Assembly: GCA_020635795.1 (NCBI GenBank)
Contig: JACJZD010000005.1
Coordinates: forward strand, 62,001-126,000
Reading direction: 5' to 3'
DNA length: 64,000 nt
From: Flavobacteriales bacterium
GTDB taxonomy: Bacteria; Bacteroidota; Bacteroidia; Flavobacteriales_E; Vicingaceae
Each line of letters begins with the position of its first letter. Within the stretch, counting starts at the first letter, position 1. Position numbers and translations under genes: made by a program. This document shows, in pieces, positions 8,904 through 15,725 of this stretch. Below the pieces are notes generated by a model. The model was given only the letters and a program-made list of their open reading frames with translations. It had not been told where the DNA came from and searched no databases.

Positions 8904-9209
8904 ATGATAATTTACAACGTAACCGTAAACCTTGAAGACGACATCCATTTGGATTGGTTAAACTGGATGAAAACTGTTCATATACCTGACGTGATGAACA
9001 CGGGTTATTTTATCGAAAATAAAATGTGTAAAGTGTTATCTACTCAAGAAGACGAAACTGGGCATACTTATGCCATACAATATACTTGTGCTAGTATGGA
9101 TGATTTAGAAGAATATCAAGCCAAACACGCTCCAGCATTACAAAAAGACCACATGGATAGATATAGCGGAAAATTTGTTGCCTTTAGAACTTTGTTGGAA
9201 ATTGTATAA
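8904..9209 (+). CDS. DUF4286 family small protein
   Basis: 101 residues, soluble, with no signal peptide. The opening MIIYNVTVNLEDDIHLDWLN followed by the HIPDVMNTGYF motif and a YAIQY strand matches the DUF4286 family, a ferredoxin-like alpha/beta dimeric-barrel fold widespread in Bacteroidetes and often encoded near housekeeping genes. The biochemical role is unknown. The gene is monocistronic, with its own -7 box upstream and hairpins downstream (9222-9254, 9296-9311). Confidence 0.8.
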   Translation: MIIYNVTVNLEDDIHLDWLNWMKTVHIPDVMNTGYFIENKMCKVLSTQEDETGHTYAIQYTCASMDDLEEYQAKHAPALQKDHMDRYSGKFVAFRTLLEIV

Positions 9210-9221
9210 TCAACTGTCCGT

Positions 9222-9254
9222 TCGAGTATTCCGAACGCTTTCGGAATGTATCGA
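9222..9254. repeat. Imperfect hairpin (attccgaa / ttcggaat)
   Basis: An 8-bp perfect inverted repeat (9228-9235 with 9240-9247) with flanking TCGA on both sides. It lies just after the DUF4286 stop, between convergent genes. It could be a transcription terminator without a U-tract or an intergenic palindromic repeat. Confidence 0.5.
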
Positions 9255-9295
9255 GAACAATTATTTTGAACGACGTTTTTCTGTTTTCGATATTT

Positions 9296-9311
9296 CCCGC
9301 AGAAATGCGGG
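9296..9311. terminator. GC hairpin with GAAA loop between convergent genes
   Basis: CCCGCA-GAAA-TGCGGG (9296-9311) is a 6-bp GC-rich stem with a tetraloop. No T-run follows on the plus strand. The adjacent bases GCGGGACACTC (9307-9317) recur inverted at 58976-58986, so it may equally be part of a dispersed repeat. Confidence 0.4.
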
Positions 9312-9331
9312 ACACTCAAACTGACAAAACG

Positions 9332-9793
9332 TTATTCAAAAGCCGAAAGTTTTTGATAAAGCTCTTTGTGAAATCCATCAATATTTAATGGTGGATTATA
9401 GTTATTTGCTCCCCAAACAATTTTGTTTAAGGTGGTTTCTCCTTCTCTAATTTCAAGGTATTTCGACATATTTCCAGGATAATTCATTTCGGTAGTTTGA
9501 ATTGCCAAACTCGAAATTTTATCCAAAAAATATTTTAAATCAGCCTCATTTAATTGTTTGAAAAAAACATCGCGTTGGTTGTTAAAATCTCTCTTATACA
9601 CTTTTCCATCTTCGCTAAACGAAAACTCGGTGTATTCTCCCGTAAAACCACCTCCTTGACCTACGGCATATTTTTTAATTATTCGAGGCGAATCTTGAGG
9701 TAATGATGCACAAGAAATGGTTATCAGACCCATACAACTTATTATAAGAAAAAAAAGTGTTTTTATTTTATGGAATTTAAATAAATGACTCAT
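9332..9793 (-). CDS. Putative lipoprotein of unknown function
   Basis: About 153 residues from ATG 9793. A TTG 21 bases further upstream would add 7 residues and is less likely. The N-terminus is a basic stretch plus a hydrophobic helix ending in a lipobox-like ISC-A (Cys at about residue 28), so an anchored lipoprotein is expected. The mature part contains a YTEFSFSEDGKVYKRDF strand pair and a segment ending in NNYNPPLNIDGFHKELYQKL. It resembles small Bacteroidetes proteins of unknown role. It runs convergent to the DUF4286 gene and divergent from the tonB-like gene. Confidence 0.65.
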   Translation of the reverse strand: MSHLFKFHKIKTLFFLIISCMGLITISCASLPQDSPRIIKKYAVGQGGGFTGEYTEFSFSEDGKVYKRDFNNQRDVFFKQLNEADLKYFLDKISSLAIQTTEMNYPGNMSKYLEIREGETTLNKIVWGANNYNPPLNIDGFHKELYQKLSAFE

Positions 9794-9854
9794 CAATATA
9801 CTAAAACAGTACAAAAATAAGTTATTAAAGCACTAACTCCTAAACTTAAAAACG

Positions 9855-10538
9855 ATGAACACAACTAAACAATCCCAAAAAAACTTGGAAAAATTTCGAG
9901 GAATTTTTTTCCAAATCGGCATTATTGTAGCCACATCATTAACCTTTTTAGCTTTTGAATGGACTACACCTGTTTACATTAGTGAATTACCAAAACCTAT
10001 TATTGAAATTGAAGGTGACATTGACCTAGAATTGTACAATGATCGTGTAAAGCCAATTAAGCCTGAAATTAAACCTATAGCACCAAAAGTTGACCCCAGT
10101 AAAATAAACATTATTAAAACTAACCCAGTAAACCCAACCCCTGATCCAGACCCTATCGTTGACCCAGACCCAACTTTTGACCCAAACAAGTGGACAAAAC
10201 CCGAGGTAACTGACCCAGAACCAGCTCCAATTGCTGTTGCCGAAGTTATGCCTGAATTTATTGGTGGTACTGCAAAATTGTTTGAGTATTTAGGAAAAAA
10301 TTTGAAATACCCTGAATTAGCAAAAACTACAGGAATTCAAGGAAAAGTTTTTGTGCAGTTTGTTGTAGATAAAAACGGAAAAATTAAAGATGTTAAAGTG
10401 CTACAAGGAATAAATGCTTTGTTGGATAAAGAAGCGCTGAGAGTTGTTTCAGAAATGCCTGACTGGAAAGCTGGGAAACAACATGGTAAACCTGTAAGTG
10501 TTATTTACAATTTACCGATAAGTTTTAAGTTAAAATAA
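9855..10538 (+). CDS. TonB-family energy transducer
   Basis: 227 residues. One N-terminal membrane helix (about 18-38) is followed by a periplasmic proline-rich spacer with Asp-Pro dipeptide repeats (about 75-125). The C-terminal TonB domain (about 138-227) contains EVMPEFIGGTAKLFEYLGKN, LKYPELAKTTGIQGKVFVQFVV and a closing VIYNLPISFKLK. Such proteins carry proton-motive energy from ExbBD to outer-membrane receptors such as the one at the right end of this window, though no exbBD genes are nearby. A perfect hairpin terminator follows immediately. Confidence 0.9.
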   Translation: MNTTKQSQKNLEKFRGIFFQIGIIVATSLTFLAFEWTTPVYISELPKPIIEIEGDIDLELYNDRVKPIKPEIKPIAPKVDPSKINIIKTNPVNPTPDPDPIVDPDPTFDPNKWTKPEVTDPEPAPIAVAEVMPEFIGGTAKLFEYLGKNLKYPELAKTTGIQGKVFVQFVVDKNGKIKDVKVLQGINALLDKEALRVVSEMPDWKAGKQHGKPVSVIYNLPISFKLK

Positions 10539-10539
10539 A

Positions 10540-10572
10540 AAAAGCCCGTTCAATTGAACGGGCTTTTTTTAT
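10540..10572. terminator. Bidirectional intrinsic terminator
   Basis: A 20-base perfect palindrome (10544-10563, arms GCCCGTTCAA / TTGAACGGGC) is flanked by an A-run on the left and a T-run on the right. It lies between the convergent tonB-like and SDR genes and can terminate both. Confidence 0.92.
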
Positions 10573-11367
10573 TTAAAGACTCTTCGTTCTTCCACCATCA
10601 ACAGGAACGTTTATACCACTTATATAGCTTGCTGAAGGAGAAACCAAAAATGCTACAGCATTAGCAATTTCTTCTGGCTGAGCAATCCGTTTTAAAGGCA
10701 CTTCGTTTGCCATTTGTTGTTTTATTTCTTCAACCGTTTTACCTTTTTTACTGGCATTGGTTTCAATAATTGATTTTAAACGCACCGTATCGGTTGCACC
10801 TGGCAATACGTTGTTTACCGTTATACCAAATTCACCCAATTCGTTAGCCAAAGTTTTACTCCAGTTAGCTACAGCTCCCCTAACGGTATTTGAAACACCC
10901 AAGCCGTTTAAAGGTTGTTTTACCGATGTAGATATAATGTTAACAATTCTACCATAGCCCGATTTTTTCATTCCCTCTTTAACCGCTTGCACAAGTGTAT
11001 GATTACACAATAAATGGTTGGTAAAGGCATGAATAAACTCCTCGGTTTTAGCATTTTCAATTGGTCCACCTGCTGGTCCACCAGTGTTATTTACCAATAT
11101 GTTTATTTGCATTTCATTCAACTCAATAAAATCGTCTAAAACCATTTTTAACTGAGCTGGAATGGCAAAATCAACCGTTAAAAAATAATGCTTTTGTCCT
11201 TTTGTAACATCAAGCTCACTTTTTACAGCTTTAAGTTTTTCGTGATTTCGAGCAATTAAAATAATATTTGCTCCCATTTCGGCTAATTGCAACGCAATAG
11301 CCTTGCCAATACCTTGAGTACTACCACAAACTATGGCATTTTTTCCTGTTAAATCTAAATTCATCAT
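10573..11367 (-). CDS. SDR-family oxidoreductase with atypical catalytic motif
   Basis: About 264 residues from ATG 11367 (a TTG at 11373 would add two). The Rossmann NAD(P) motif CGSTQGIG (about 14-21) and NNTGG (about 93-97) are clear, and the C-terminal ISGINVPVDGGRT is typical of classical short-chain dehydrogenases. The Tyr-x3-Lys catalytic pair is replaced by Ser159-x3-Arg163 (GLGVSNTVRGAV), a substitution found in a divergent SDR branch. The enzyme is therefore probably a true cofactor binder with changed chemistry or substrate. SDRs of this sort are often found near 3-hydroxyanthranilate genes in Bacteroidetes. Here it is divergent from that cluster. Confidence 0.85.
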   Translation of the reverse strand: MMNLDLTGKNAIVCGSTQGIGKAIALQLAEMGANIILIARNHEKLKAVKSELDVTKGQKHYFLTVDFAIPAQLKMVLDDFIELNEMQINILVNNTGGPAGGPIENAKTEEFIHAFTNHLLCNHTLVQAVKEGMKKSGYGRIVNIISTSVKQPLNGLGVSNTVRGAVANWSKTLANELGEFGITVNNVLPGATDTVRLKSIIETNASKKGKTVEEIKQQMANEVPLKRIAQPEEIANAVAFLVSPSASYISGINVPVDGGRTKSL

Positions 11368-11460
11368 AGTCAAATTTATAACAAAAATTAGTTTTTCACT
11401 TATCTAGGTCTATTTTATTTTCTAATTTTCGGAATAGTTAATCCATCTCAAGTTAAAAAA

Positions 11461-12486
11461 ATGAAATTTAATCAAATTGAGTACAAAAAGCCCTTTTTTA
11501 AAATCAATAATGAGCTCAACGAGTATTTGATTAAATATTCAAGAAGTATTGAAATTCCTATTCAATACGAAGATTTATTGCGTTACAGTAGTTTGGTTCC
11601 TTTAGACGATAAAAATGGAAATCCAACTTTATGGAATGCGGTGGTTTACAGCCCTACTGAACTCGATTTTTTATCGGCTGGTTTGGTAGATATTTATCGT
11701 TTGTTAATCTCTGATGGAAGTAAATTAGCTTATCTAGCTGTTGATAGTATTGATTTTTGCTCTTACGGAAACTCTAAACCTTTTCGGATTAAAATAAAAA
11801 ATCAAATCAACGACAATTACGATTATTATTACATCAAACGAGCAGATTCATCAAGGGTTTATGGATTGGAATTGGAACACTATTTTTCGCCCAATAAAAT
11901 CAATTACATTTATTATAAAGATACCTTGGTAGAGGAACATATTATTGGTATTCCTGGCGACCAGTTTATACAAGAAGTTGAAGCAGATAAAAGAGATTTT
12001 AACAAGGTGCGTTTGGCAAAGGAATTTGTAAAATTTAACGAACGTTGTTTTGTCCGTTTGCTGGGCGATATGCGAGCTTATAATTTTGTAGTTGTGGTAA
12101 CCCAAGATTTTGACCAAATTCAATACAGAATTCGTGCTATAGATTTCGACCAACAAAGCTTTGAAGGTAGAAGTAGAATTTACCTGCCACAATTTTACAA
12201 AGACAATATCTTTTTTGTAAATCTTACGCAAAGTACCATGTCGTTAGAAACCGCAGAACAATATTTAATTGAGGAACAAGCCTTATTGAAAAAAAGATAT
12301 TTGAATGAAAAATACCAGATTGATTACTTGATTAGGGTGTTGAAAAACGACCAAATTTCTTTTCCAGAACACATTAATAATTTAAAAGCCGAATTGAACA
12401 AATTTCACCGTCAACCTAATTTTTTAGATTGTAAAAACATGGGTGAAATTTTAGAATTAAATATAAAAACCAGGCTTCAACTTTAA
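11461..12486 (+). CDS. Uncharacterised protein with a kinase-like motif pattern
   Basis: 341 residues, soluble, with no signal peptide. I do not recognise a named family. The motif order resembles the protein-kinase/APH fold: YYYIK with Lys126 (beta-3 lysine position), Glu137/Glu139 in a following helix, a hinge-like LVEEHIIGIPG (156-166), then GD203MRAYN208, in which Asp and Asn are five residues apart as in the kinase catalytic loop, and IDFD (227-230) in place of the metal-binding DFG. The first 80 residues are charged and possibly a separate domain. The gene lies 42 bases upstream of the dioxygenase gene on the same strand and is probably co-transcribed with it. The kinase reading is inference. 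A degenerate or non-kinase fold remains possible. Confidence 0.6.
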   Translation: MKFNQIEYKKPFFKINNELNEYLIKYSRSIEIPIQYEDLLRYSSLVPLDDKNGNPTLWNAVVYSPTELDFLSAGLVDIYRLLISDGSKLAYLAVDSIDFCSYGNSKPFRIKIKNQINDNYDYYYIKRADSSRVYGLELEHYFSPNKINYIYYKDTLVEEHIIGIPGDQFIQEVEADKRDFNKVRLAKEFVKFNERCFVRLLGDMRAYNFVVVVTQDFDQIQYRIRAIDFDQQSFEGRSRIYLPQFYKDNIFFVNLTQSTMSLETAEQYLIEEQALLKKRYLNEKYQIDYLIRVLKNDQISFPEHINNLKAELNKFHRQPNFLDCKNMGEILELNIKTRLQL

Positions 12487-12528
12487 AAAGTTCAAATAAA
12501 CAGTTACTTTAGTGTAAAATAAACAACC

Positions 12529-13065
12529 ATGGAAACAAGAAGACCTTTTAATTTAAATAAGTGGATAGAAGACAATAAAGACAAGCTTAAACCACCTGTT
12601 GCAAACAAAAATTTATACGATGAATCAGGCGATTATATTGTGATGATTGTTGGTGGTCCAAATGCTAGAAAGGATTATCACTTTAATGAAACCGAAGAAT
12701 TGTTTTATCAGCTAAAAGGAGATATTGAAGTTACCATACAAGAGAATGGAAAAGCAGTAAAAATTCCAATAAAAGAAGGAGACATGTTTTTGTTACCAGC
12801 AAATATTCCTCATTCACCAGTTCGTTCGGAAGGCTCTATTGGATTAGTGATTGAACGTAAACGAAAAGGCACCAACCTTAAAGATGGTTTAATGTGGTTT
12901 TGCGACAAATGCAATCATAAATTGTACGAAGAACGTTTTACGCTCGATGACATTGAAAGAGGGTTTTTACCAACATTTAAACGTTTTTATAACTCGCAAG
13001 ATTTAAGAACTTGTGATAAGTGTGGACACGAAATGGAGTCTGACCCTAGGTTTACTGATATGTAA
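12529..13065 (+). CDS. nbaC: 3-hydroxyanthranilate 3,4-dioxygenase
   Basis: 178 residues, the length of the bacterial cupin form. The catalytic iron ligands are His51, Glu57 and His95 (HFNETEELFYQ and ANIPHSP). The C-terminal rubredoxin-like second iron site has Cys125, Cys128, Cys162 and Cys165 (CDKC twice), matching the bacterial enzymes. It opens 3-hydroxyanthranilate to 2-amino-3-carboxymuconate semialdehyde (ACMS), which the product of the amidohydrolase gene at 13486 should then decarboxylate. Kynurenine 3-monooxygenase and kynureninase genes are not in the window. Confidence 0.95.
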   Translation: METRRPFNLNKWIEDNKDKLKPPVANKNLYDESGDYIVMIVGGPNARKDYHFNETEELFYQLKGDIEVTIQENGKAVKIPIKEGDMFLLPANIPHSPVRSEGSIGLVIERKRKGTNLKDGLMWFCDKCNHKLYEERFTLDDIERGFLPTFKRFYNSQDLRTCDKCGHEMESDPRFTDM

Positions 13066-13067
13066 TT

Positions 13068-13116
13068 GAGTGATGGGTTTTGGGTGATGAGTGGTGAGTG
13101 ATGGGTGTGGGGTTAA
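13068..13116. repeat. Left period-7 array (GRGTGRT), about 7 units
   Basis: Reading in sevens from 13068 gives GAGTGAT, GGGTTTT, GGGTGAT, GAGTGGT, GAGTGAT, GGGTGTG, GGGTTAA. It starts 2 bases after the dioxygenase stop and ends 10 bases before the ATG of the four-helix-bundle gene. It is the inverted partner of the array at 13494-13549. Confidence 0.85.
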
Positions 13117-13126
13117 TTATTATAAA

Positions 13127-13489
13127 ATGAGTGACGAGAAGAACTATAAAAATTTAGATGTTTGGAAAGAAGCTAGAAAGCTTGTTCCACTAATTTATAC
13201 ACTTACCAAAGAATTTCCTGAGGACGAAAAATTTGGACTAACAAGCCAAATTAAACGAGCAGCAATTTCTGTTCCTTCTAACATAGCTGAAGGATTGGGC
13301 AGAAATTCAAGCAAAGAAACTCGCCAGTTTTTTTTCATTGCAAAGGGCTCTTTGTACGAAATAGAAACACAACTTTATTTAGCCTTAGATTTGGGTTTTA
13401 TAAAAGAAGATAAATCCGAACACATTTTTAATCAAATTACTAGCGTTCGAAAATTAATAATAGGTTTTATAAAATATTTGGATAAATGA
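13127..13489 (+). CDS. Four-helix-bundle protein (S23 / 23S rRNA intervening-sequence family)
   Basis: About 120 residues from ATG 13127. A GTG at 13091 inside the repeat would add 12 residues that do not resemble the family. Landmarks of the family are KNLDVWKEARKLVPLIY, FPEDEKFGLTSQIKRAAISVPSNIAEG and ETRQFFFIAKGSLYEIETQL. Members form pentameric helical bundles. They are encoded in rRNA intervening sequences and are related to the Avd accessory protein of diversity-generating retroelements, but their function is unknown. The gene interrupts two enzymes of one pathway and is bracketed by inverted heptamer arrays, so it looks like an inserted cassette. Its TGA overlaps the next ATG (13486-13489). 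Confidence 0.88.
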   Translation: MSDEKNYKNLDVWKEARKLVPLIYTLTKEFPEDEKFGLTSQIKRAAISVPSNIAEGLGRNSSKETRQFFFIAKGSLYEIETQLYLALDLGFIKEDKSEHIFNQITSVRKLIIGFIKYLDK

Positions 13490-14565
13490 CAAAACCCACC
13501 ACTCACCACTCACCACTCACTACCCATCACACACCACCCTCCACTCGCCGTATTAACGGTCACGGACACATCTTACCCGAACCCAACCAAATTCCTCAGT
13601 TTATGAAGGACAAGAAGTTGTTTTGGATTGATGACGACAAAAAATTTATGCGACAAGGCAATTGGAGCAGACCCATTACCGACCCCAGCTTTTTTTTAAG
13701 TGAAAAATTGGCTTGGATGGACAAAAACAAAATTGACCACGGTGTAATGTTAAACCTTTCGCAGGTGTATTGCAACGGTTGGGATAAACAAGATGCCATT
13801 GATGCCATTCGTTGGCAAAACGATTTTAATGCTTCTGTTCAGCACCAAAACCCTGATAAATTTACTTGTGGTTTTGTAGTACAACCTTTGTATTTAGATG
13901 AAGCCTTAAAAGAAATGGAGCGTTGTGTTACCAAACTAAACATGAAGTTGTTGTGTTTGCCAACCCATTTTTTAAATGCCAAAAACGAATGGGTTTCGGT
14001 GGCTGATGAAAGTTGTTTTCCTATTTACGAATTGGCAAATAAATACAACTTAGCTGTTGAAATTCACCCATACGATGGAGAAAAAATGGTAGCATTGAAC
14101 GATGAATTTTGGCGTTTTCATTTGGTTTGGATGATGGCTCAAAGTGCAGACACTTTACATTTGTTTACATTGAAAAACATCCCAAACTTATACCCGAATA
14201 TGCGTACTTGTTTTGCACACGGCTGTATGTTAGGGCAAGCCAATTACGGACGAAGAGTACAAGGTTTTGAGGGTAGACCCGATTTGTTTAAAGATACCGT
14301 TAGTCCAAAAACTACGTTGGGACACCTCAATTTATTTTTCGACACTTTGGTACACGACCCATATACTTTACAACTGCTAAAACACCGCGTTGGTGTACCA
14401 CAAATTATTGCTGGTTTAGACGACCCTTACCCATTGGGAGAAATGGAATCGGTACCCGATTCTTACCCAGGAAAAGTAATTGACGATGCAGTAAAACTGA
14501 ACATAATTACCAACCAAGATGCCAGCCAAATATGGAACCAAAATGTGTTAAAGTGGTTGGGGTAG
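13486..14565 (+). CDS. ACMS decarboxylase-like amidohydrolase with repeat-encoded N-terminus
   Basis: 359 residues. The metal-dependent amidohydrolase fold of 2-amino-3-carboxymuconate-6-semialdehyde decarboxylase is shown by NGHGHILPEP (metal ligands His26 and His28), the EIHPYDG histidine (about 190), FAHGCMLGQ (about 244) and GLDDPYPLGEME (catalytic Asp, about 314). It should convert ACMS to 2-aminomuconate semialdehyde, directly after the dioxygenase. The first 20 residues (Thr/His/Pro/Ser-rich) are translated from the right heptamer array and are foreign to the family, whose proteins start about two residues before INGHGH. The only ATG ahead of the metal motif is the one overlapping the stop of the inserted gene. 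The next ATG lies beyond the metal motif. Confidence 0.88.
   Translation: MTKPTTHHSPLTTHHTPPSTRRINGHGHILPEPNQIPQFMKDKKLFWIDDDKKFMRQGNWSRPITDPSFFLSEKLAWMDKNKIDHGVMLNLSQVYCNGWDKQDAIDAIRWQNDFNASVQHQNPDKFTCGFVVQPLYLDEALKEMERCVTKLNMKLLCLPTHFLNAKNEWVSVADESCFPIYELANKYNLAVEIHPYDGEKMVALNDEFWRFHLVWMMAQSADTLHLFTLKNIPNLYPNMRTCFAHGCMLGQANYGRRVQGFEGRPDLFKDTVSPKTTLGHLNLFFDTLVHDPYTLQLLKHRVGVPQIIAGLDDPYPLGEMESVPDSYPGKVIDDAVKLNIITNQDASQIWNQNVLKWLG
13494..13549. repeat. Right period-7 array (ACYCACC), about 8 units, inverted relative to the left array
   Basis: Units are ACCCACC, ACTCACC, ACTCACC, ACTCACT, ACCCATC, ACACACC, ACCCTCC, ACTCGCC. The reverse complement re-phased is GRGTGGT, the same consensus as the left array at 13068. 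This array lies inside the decarboxylase coding frame and encodes its N-terminal residues 4-21. Confidence 0.85.
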
Positions 14566-14596
14566 TTTTTAATTATATTTGAATAAATATTAATAC

Positions 14597-14863
14597 ATGA
14601 AACTGATCATAAAAATTCTCTTGATAATATTTCTTTTTTCTCTCGGTATCTTTGGTTATTTTCAACTTCAGGACGCAATTTCAAAATCATCATATGAATT
14701 AACTCAAGCACAAGGTATGTTTCCAGACGAACCATTTCGCATGGACATCCACACTCATTACATAAGAAAGATTCTTTTATATTGGACCATCACTTTACTC
14801 GGTCCTCTTTTCGGGACAGTATTTCTCATTACACTGCGAAGACACCACAAAGCAGCTACCTAA
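14597..14863 (+). CDS. Small membrane protein of unknown function
   Basis: 88 residues. It has a membrane helix at about 4-22, a polar extramembrane stretch (about 25-52, including FPDEPFRMDIHTHYIRK) and a second helix at about 55-77, then a short basic tail RRHHKAAT. No family is recognised. It follows the decarboxylase by 31 bases on the same strand and could be the last gene of that transcript. The left copy of the 47-bp repeat begins 17 bases after its stop. Confidence 0.6.
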   Translation: MKLIIKILLIIFLFSLGIFGYFQLQDAISKSSYELTQAQGMFPDEPFRMDIHTHYIRKILLYWTITLLGPLFGTVFLITLRRHHKAAT

Positions 14864-14880
14864 TAACCGCAACTAAGCTC

Positions 14881-14927
14881 CAAAACCGTTAATTCCTTAA
14901 CAACAACCCTCAATTATTGCAAAATTT
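14881..14927 (+). repeat. Left copy of 47-bp perfect direct repeat
   Basis: Identical base for base to 15714-15760. The two copies are 833 bases apart and enclose the promoter and both genes of the toxin-antitoxin module. It contains the small inverted repeat GTTAA-ttcc-TTAAC. Confidence 0.95.
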
Positions 14928-14985
14928 AGTATTTCCTTAGTAATAGTCTTACTTTTCTCTCCGTTATTAAAAACATACTATTTTG

Positions 14986-15022
14986 TTTGCTTTGTACGTG
15001 TATAATATTTATATTTGTACGT
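14986..15022 (+). promoter_or_regulatory. Promoter and candidate operator of the toxin-antitoxin operon
   Basis: TTTG at 14986-14989 and TATATTTG at 15010-15017 are 20 bases apart, a good Bacteroidetes -33/-7 pair ending 19 bases before the antitoxin ATG. The 9-mer TTTGTACGT occurs twice in direct orientation (14991-14999 and 15014-15022), the second copy overlapping the -7 box. It is a plausible site for antitoxin-mediated autorepression. Confidence 0.6.
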
Positions 15023-15036
15023 AAATAAATTATATT

Positions 15037-15279
15037 ATGGATACAAAATTGACATTGAAGCTAGACAAGCATATTATTGAAAGTGCAAAGAAGTATGCGA
15101 GTGAGAAGAAGATTAGTCTTTCCAAAATGATTGAAACATATCTTAAATCAATTACTAAAGAAAGTACGGAAAAGATAGAGATTACTCCTCTTGTTGAAAG
15201 TTTATCGGGAGTAATAAAGCCTACTAACAATGAATACAAGAAAGATTATACCGACTATTTAAATGAAAAATATAAATGA
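15037..15279 (+). CDS. Antitoxin of type II TA module (DUF6364-like)
   Basis: 80 residues. The pattern MDTKLTLKLDKHIIESAKKYA followed by KISLSKMIETYLKSI resembles ribbon-helix-helix antitoxins of the DUF6364 type: an N-terminal DNA-binding strand, two helices, then a charged C-terminal tail that would wrap the toxin. It should neutralise the PIN toxin encoded next and repress their shared promoter. Its stop overlaps the toxin ATG (15276-15279), the usual coupling in such pairs. Confidence 0.85.
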   Translation: MDTKLTLKLDKHIIESAKKYASEKKISLSKMIETYLKSITKESTEKIEITPLVESLSGVIKPTNNEYKKDYTDYLNEKYK

Positions 15280-15725
15280 AAAAATTACTAGTCGATACCA
15301 ATATTATAATTGATTTATTAGCTAAAAGAGAAGAGTTTTACGAGCCATCTGCACAACTTTTTTCACTTGCTGACCAAAAAAAAGTAGAGTTATACGCTTG
15401 TGCGTTAACTTTTGCAAATGCTCATTATATTTTGAATAGACAGTTAGAAGAACGCAAAGTGCGAGAGGTTTTAAGAAAGCTAAAGGTTCTTGTAAACGTA
15501 ATAAGCATGGATTCTAAAATCATTGATCTTGCGCTTAATTCTGACTTTAAAGATTTTGAAGACGCCATTCAATACTATGCCGCTATTGAATCTGAAGTTG
15601 ATATAATCATTACAAGAAATTTGAAAGATTTTAAAAAATCAGAGTTACCTGTAATGACAGGACATCAATTTCTAAAAATGAATAAAGGCGAACAAAACAC
15701 TAATACAGCTTCACAAAACCGTTAA
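15276..15725 (+). CDS. PIN-domain toxin (VapC-like ribonuclease)
   Basis: 149 residues. The PIN-fold acidic residues are visible: the opening LLVDTNIIIDLLAKR (first Asp at residue 6), a central Asp/Glu in DFEDAIQYYAAI (about 98-109) and the later ITRNLKDF (about 118). It is predicted to be a Mg2+-dependent endoribonuclease cleaving tRNA or other RNA when freed from the antitoxin. The last four codons and the stop lie at the edge of, or inside, the right 47-bp repeat, so the C-terminus may have changed when the module arrived. Confidence 0.88.
   Translation: MKKLLVDTNIIIDLLAKREEFYEPSAQLFSLADQKKVELYACALTFANAHYILNRQLEERKVREVLRKLKVLVNVISMDSKIIDLALNSDFKDFEDAIQYYAAIESEVDIIITRNLKDFKKSELPVMTGHQFLKMNKGEQNTNTASQNR

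Noticed and set aside
13068..13549. CRISPR array or rRNA intervening sequence
   Set aside because: The repeats are contiguous 7-mers without spacers, and no rRNA sequence surrounds the four-helix-bundle gene.
13068..13549. Diversity-generating retroelement
   Set aside because: The four-helix-bundle protein resembles Avd, but there is no reverse transcriptase gene and no template/variable repeat pair in the window.
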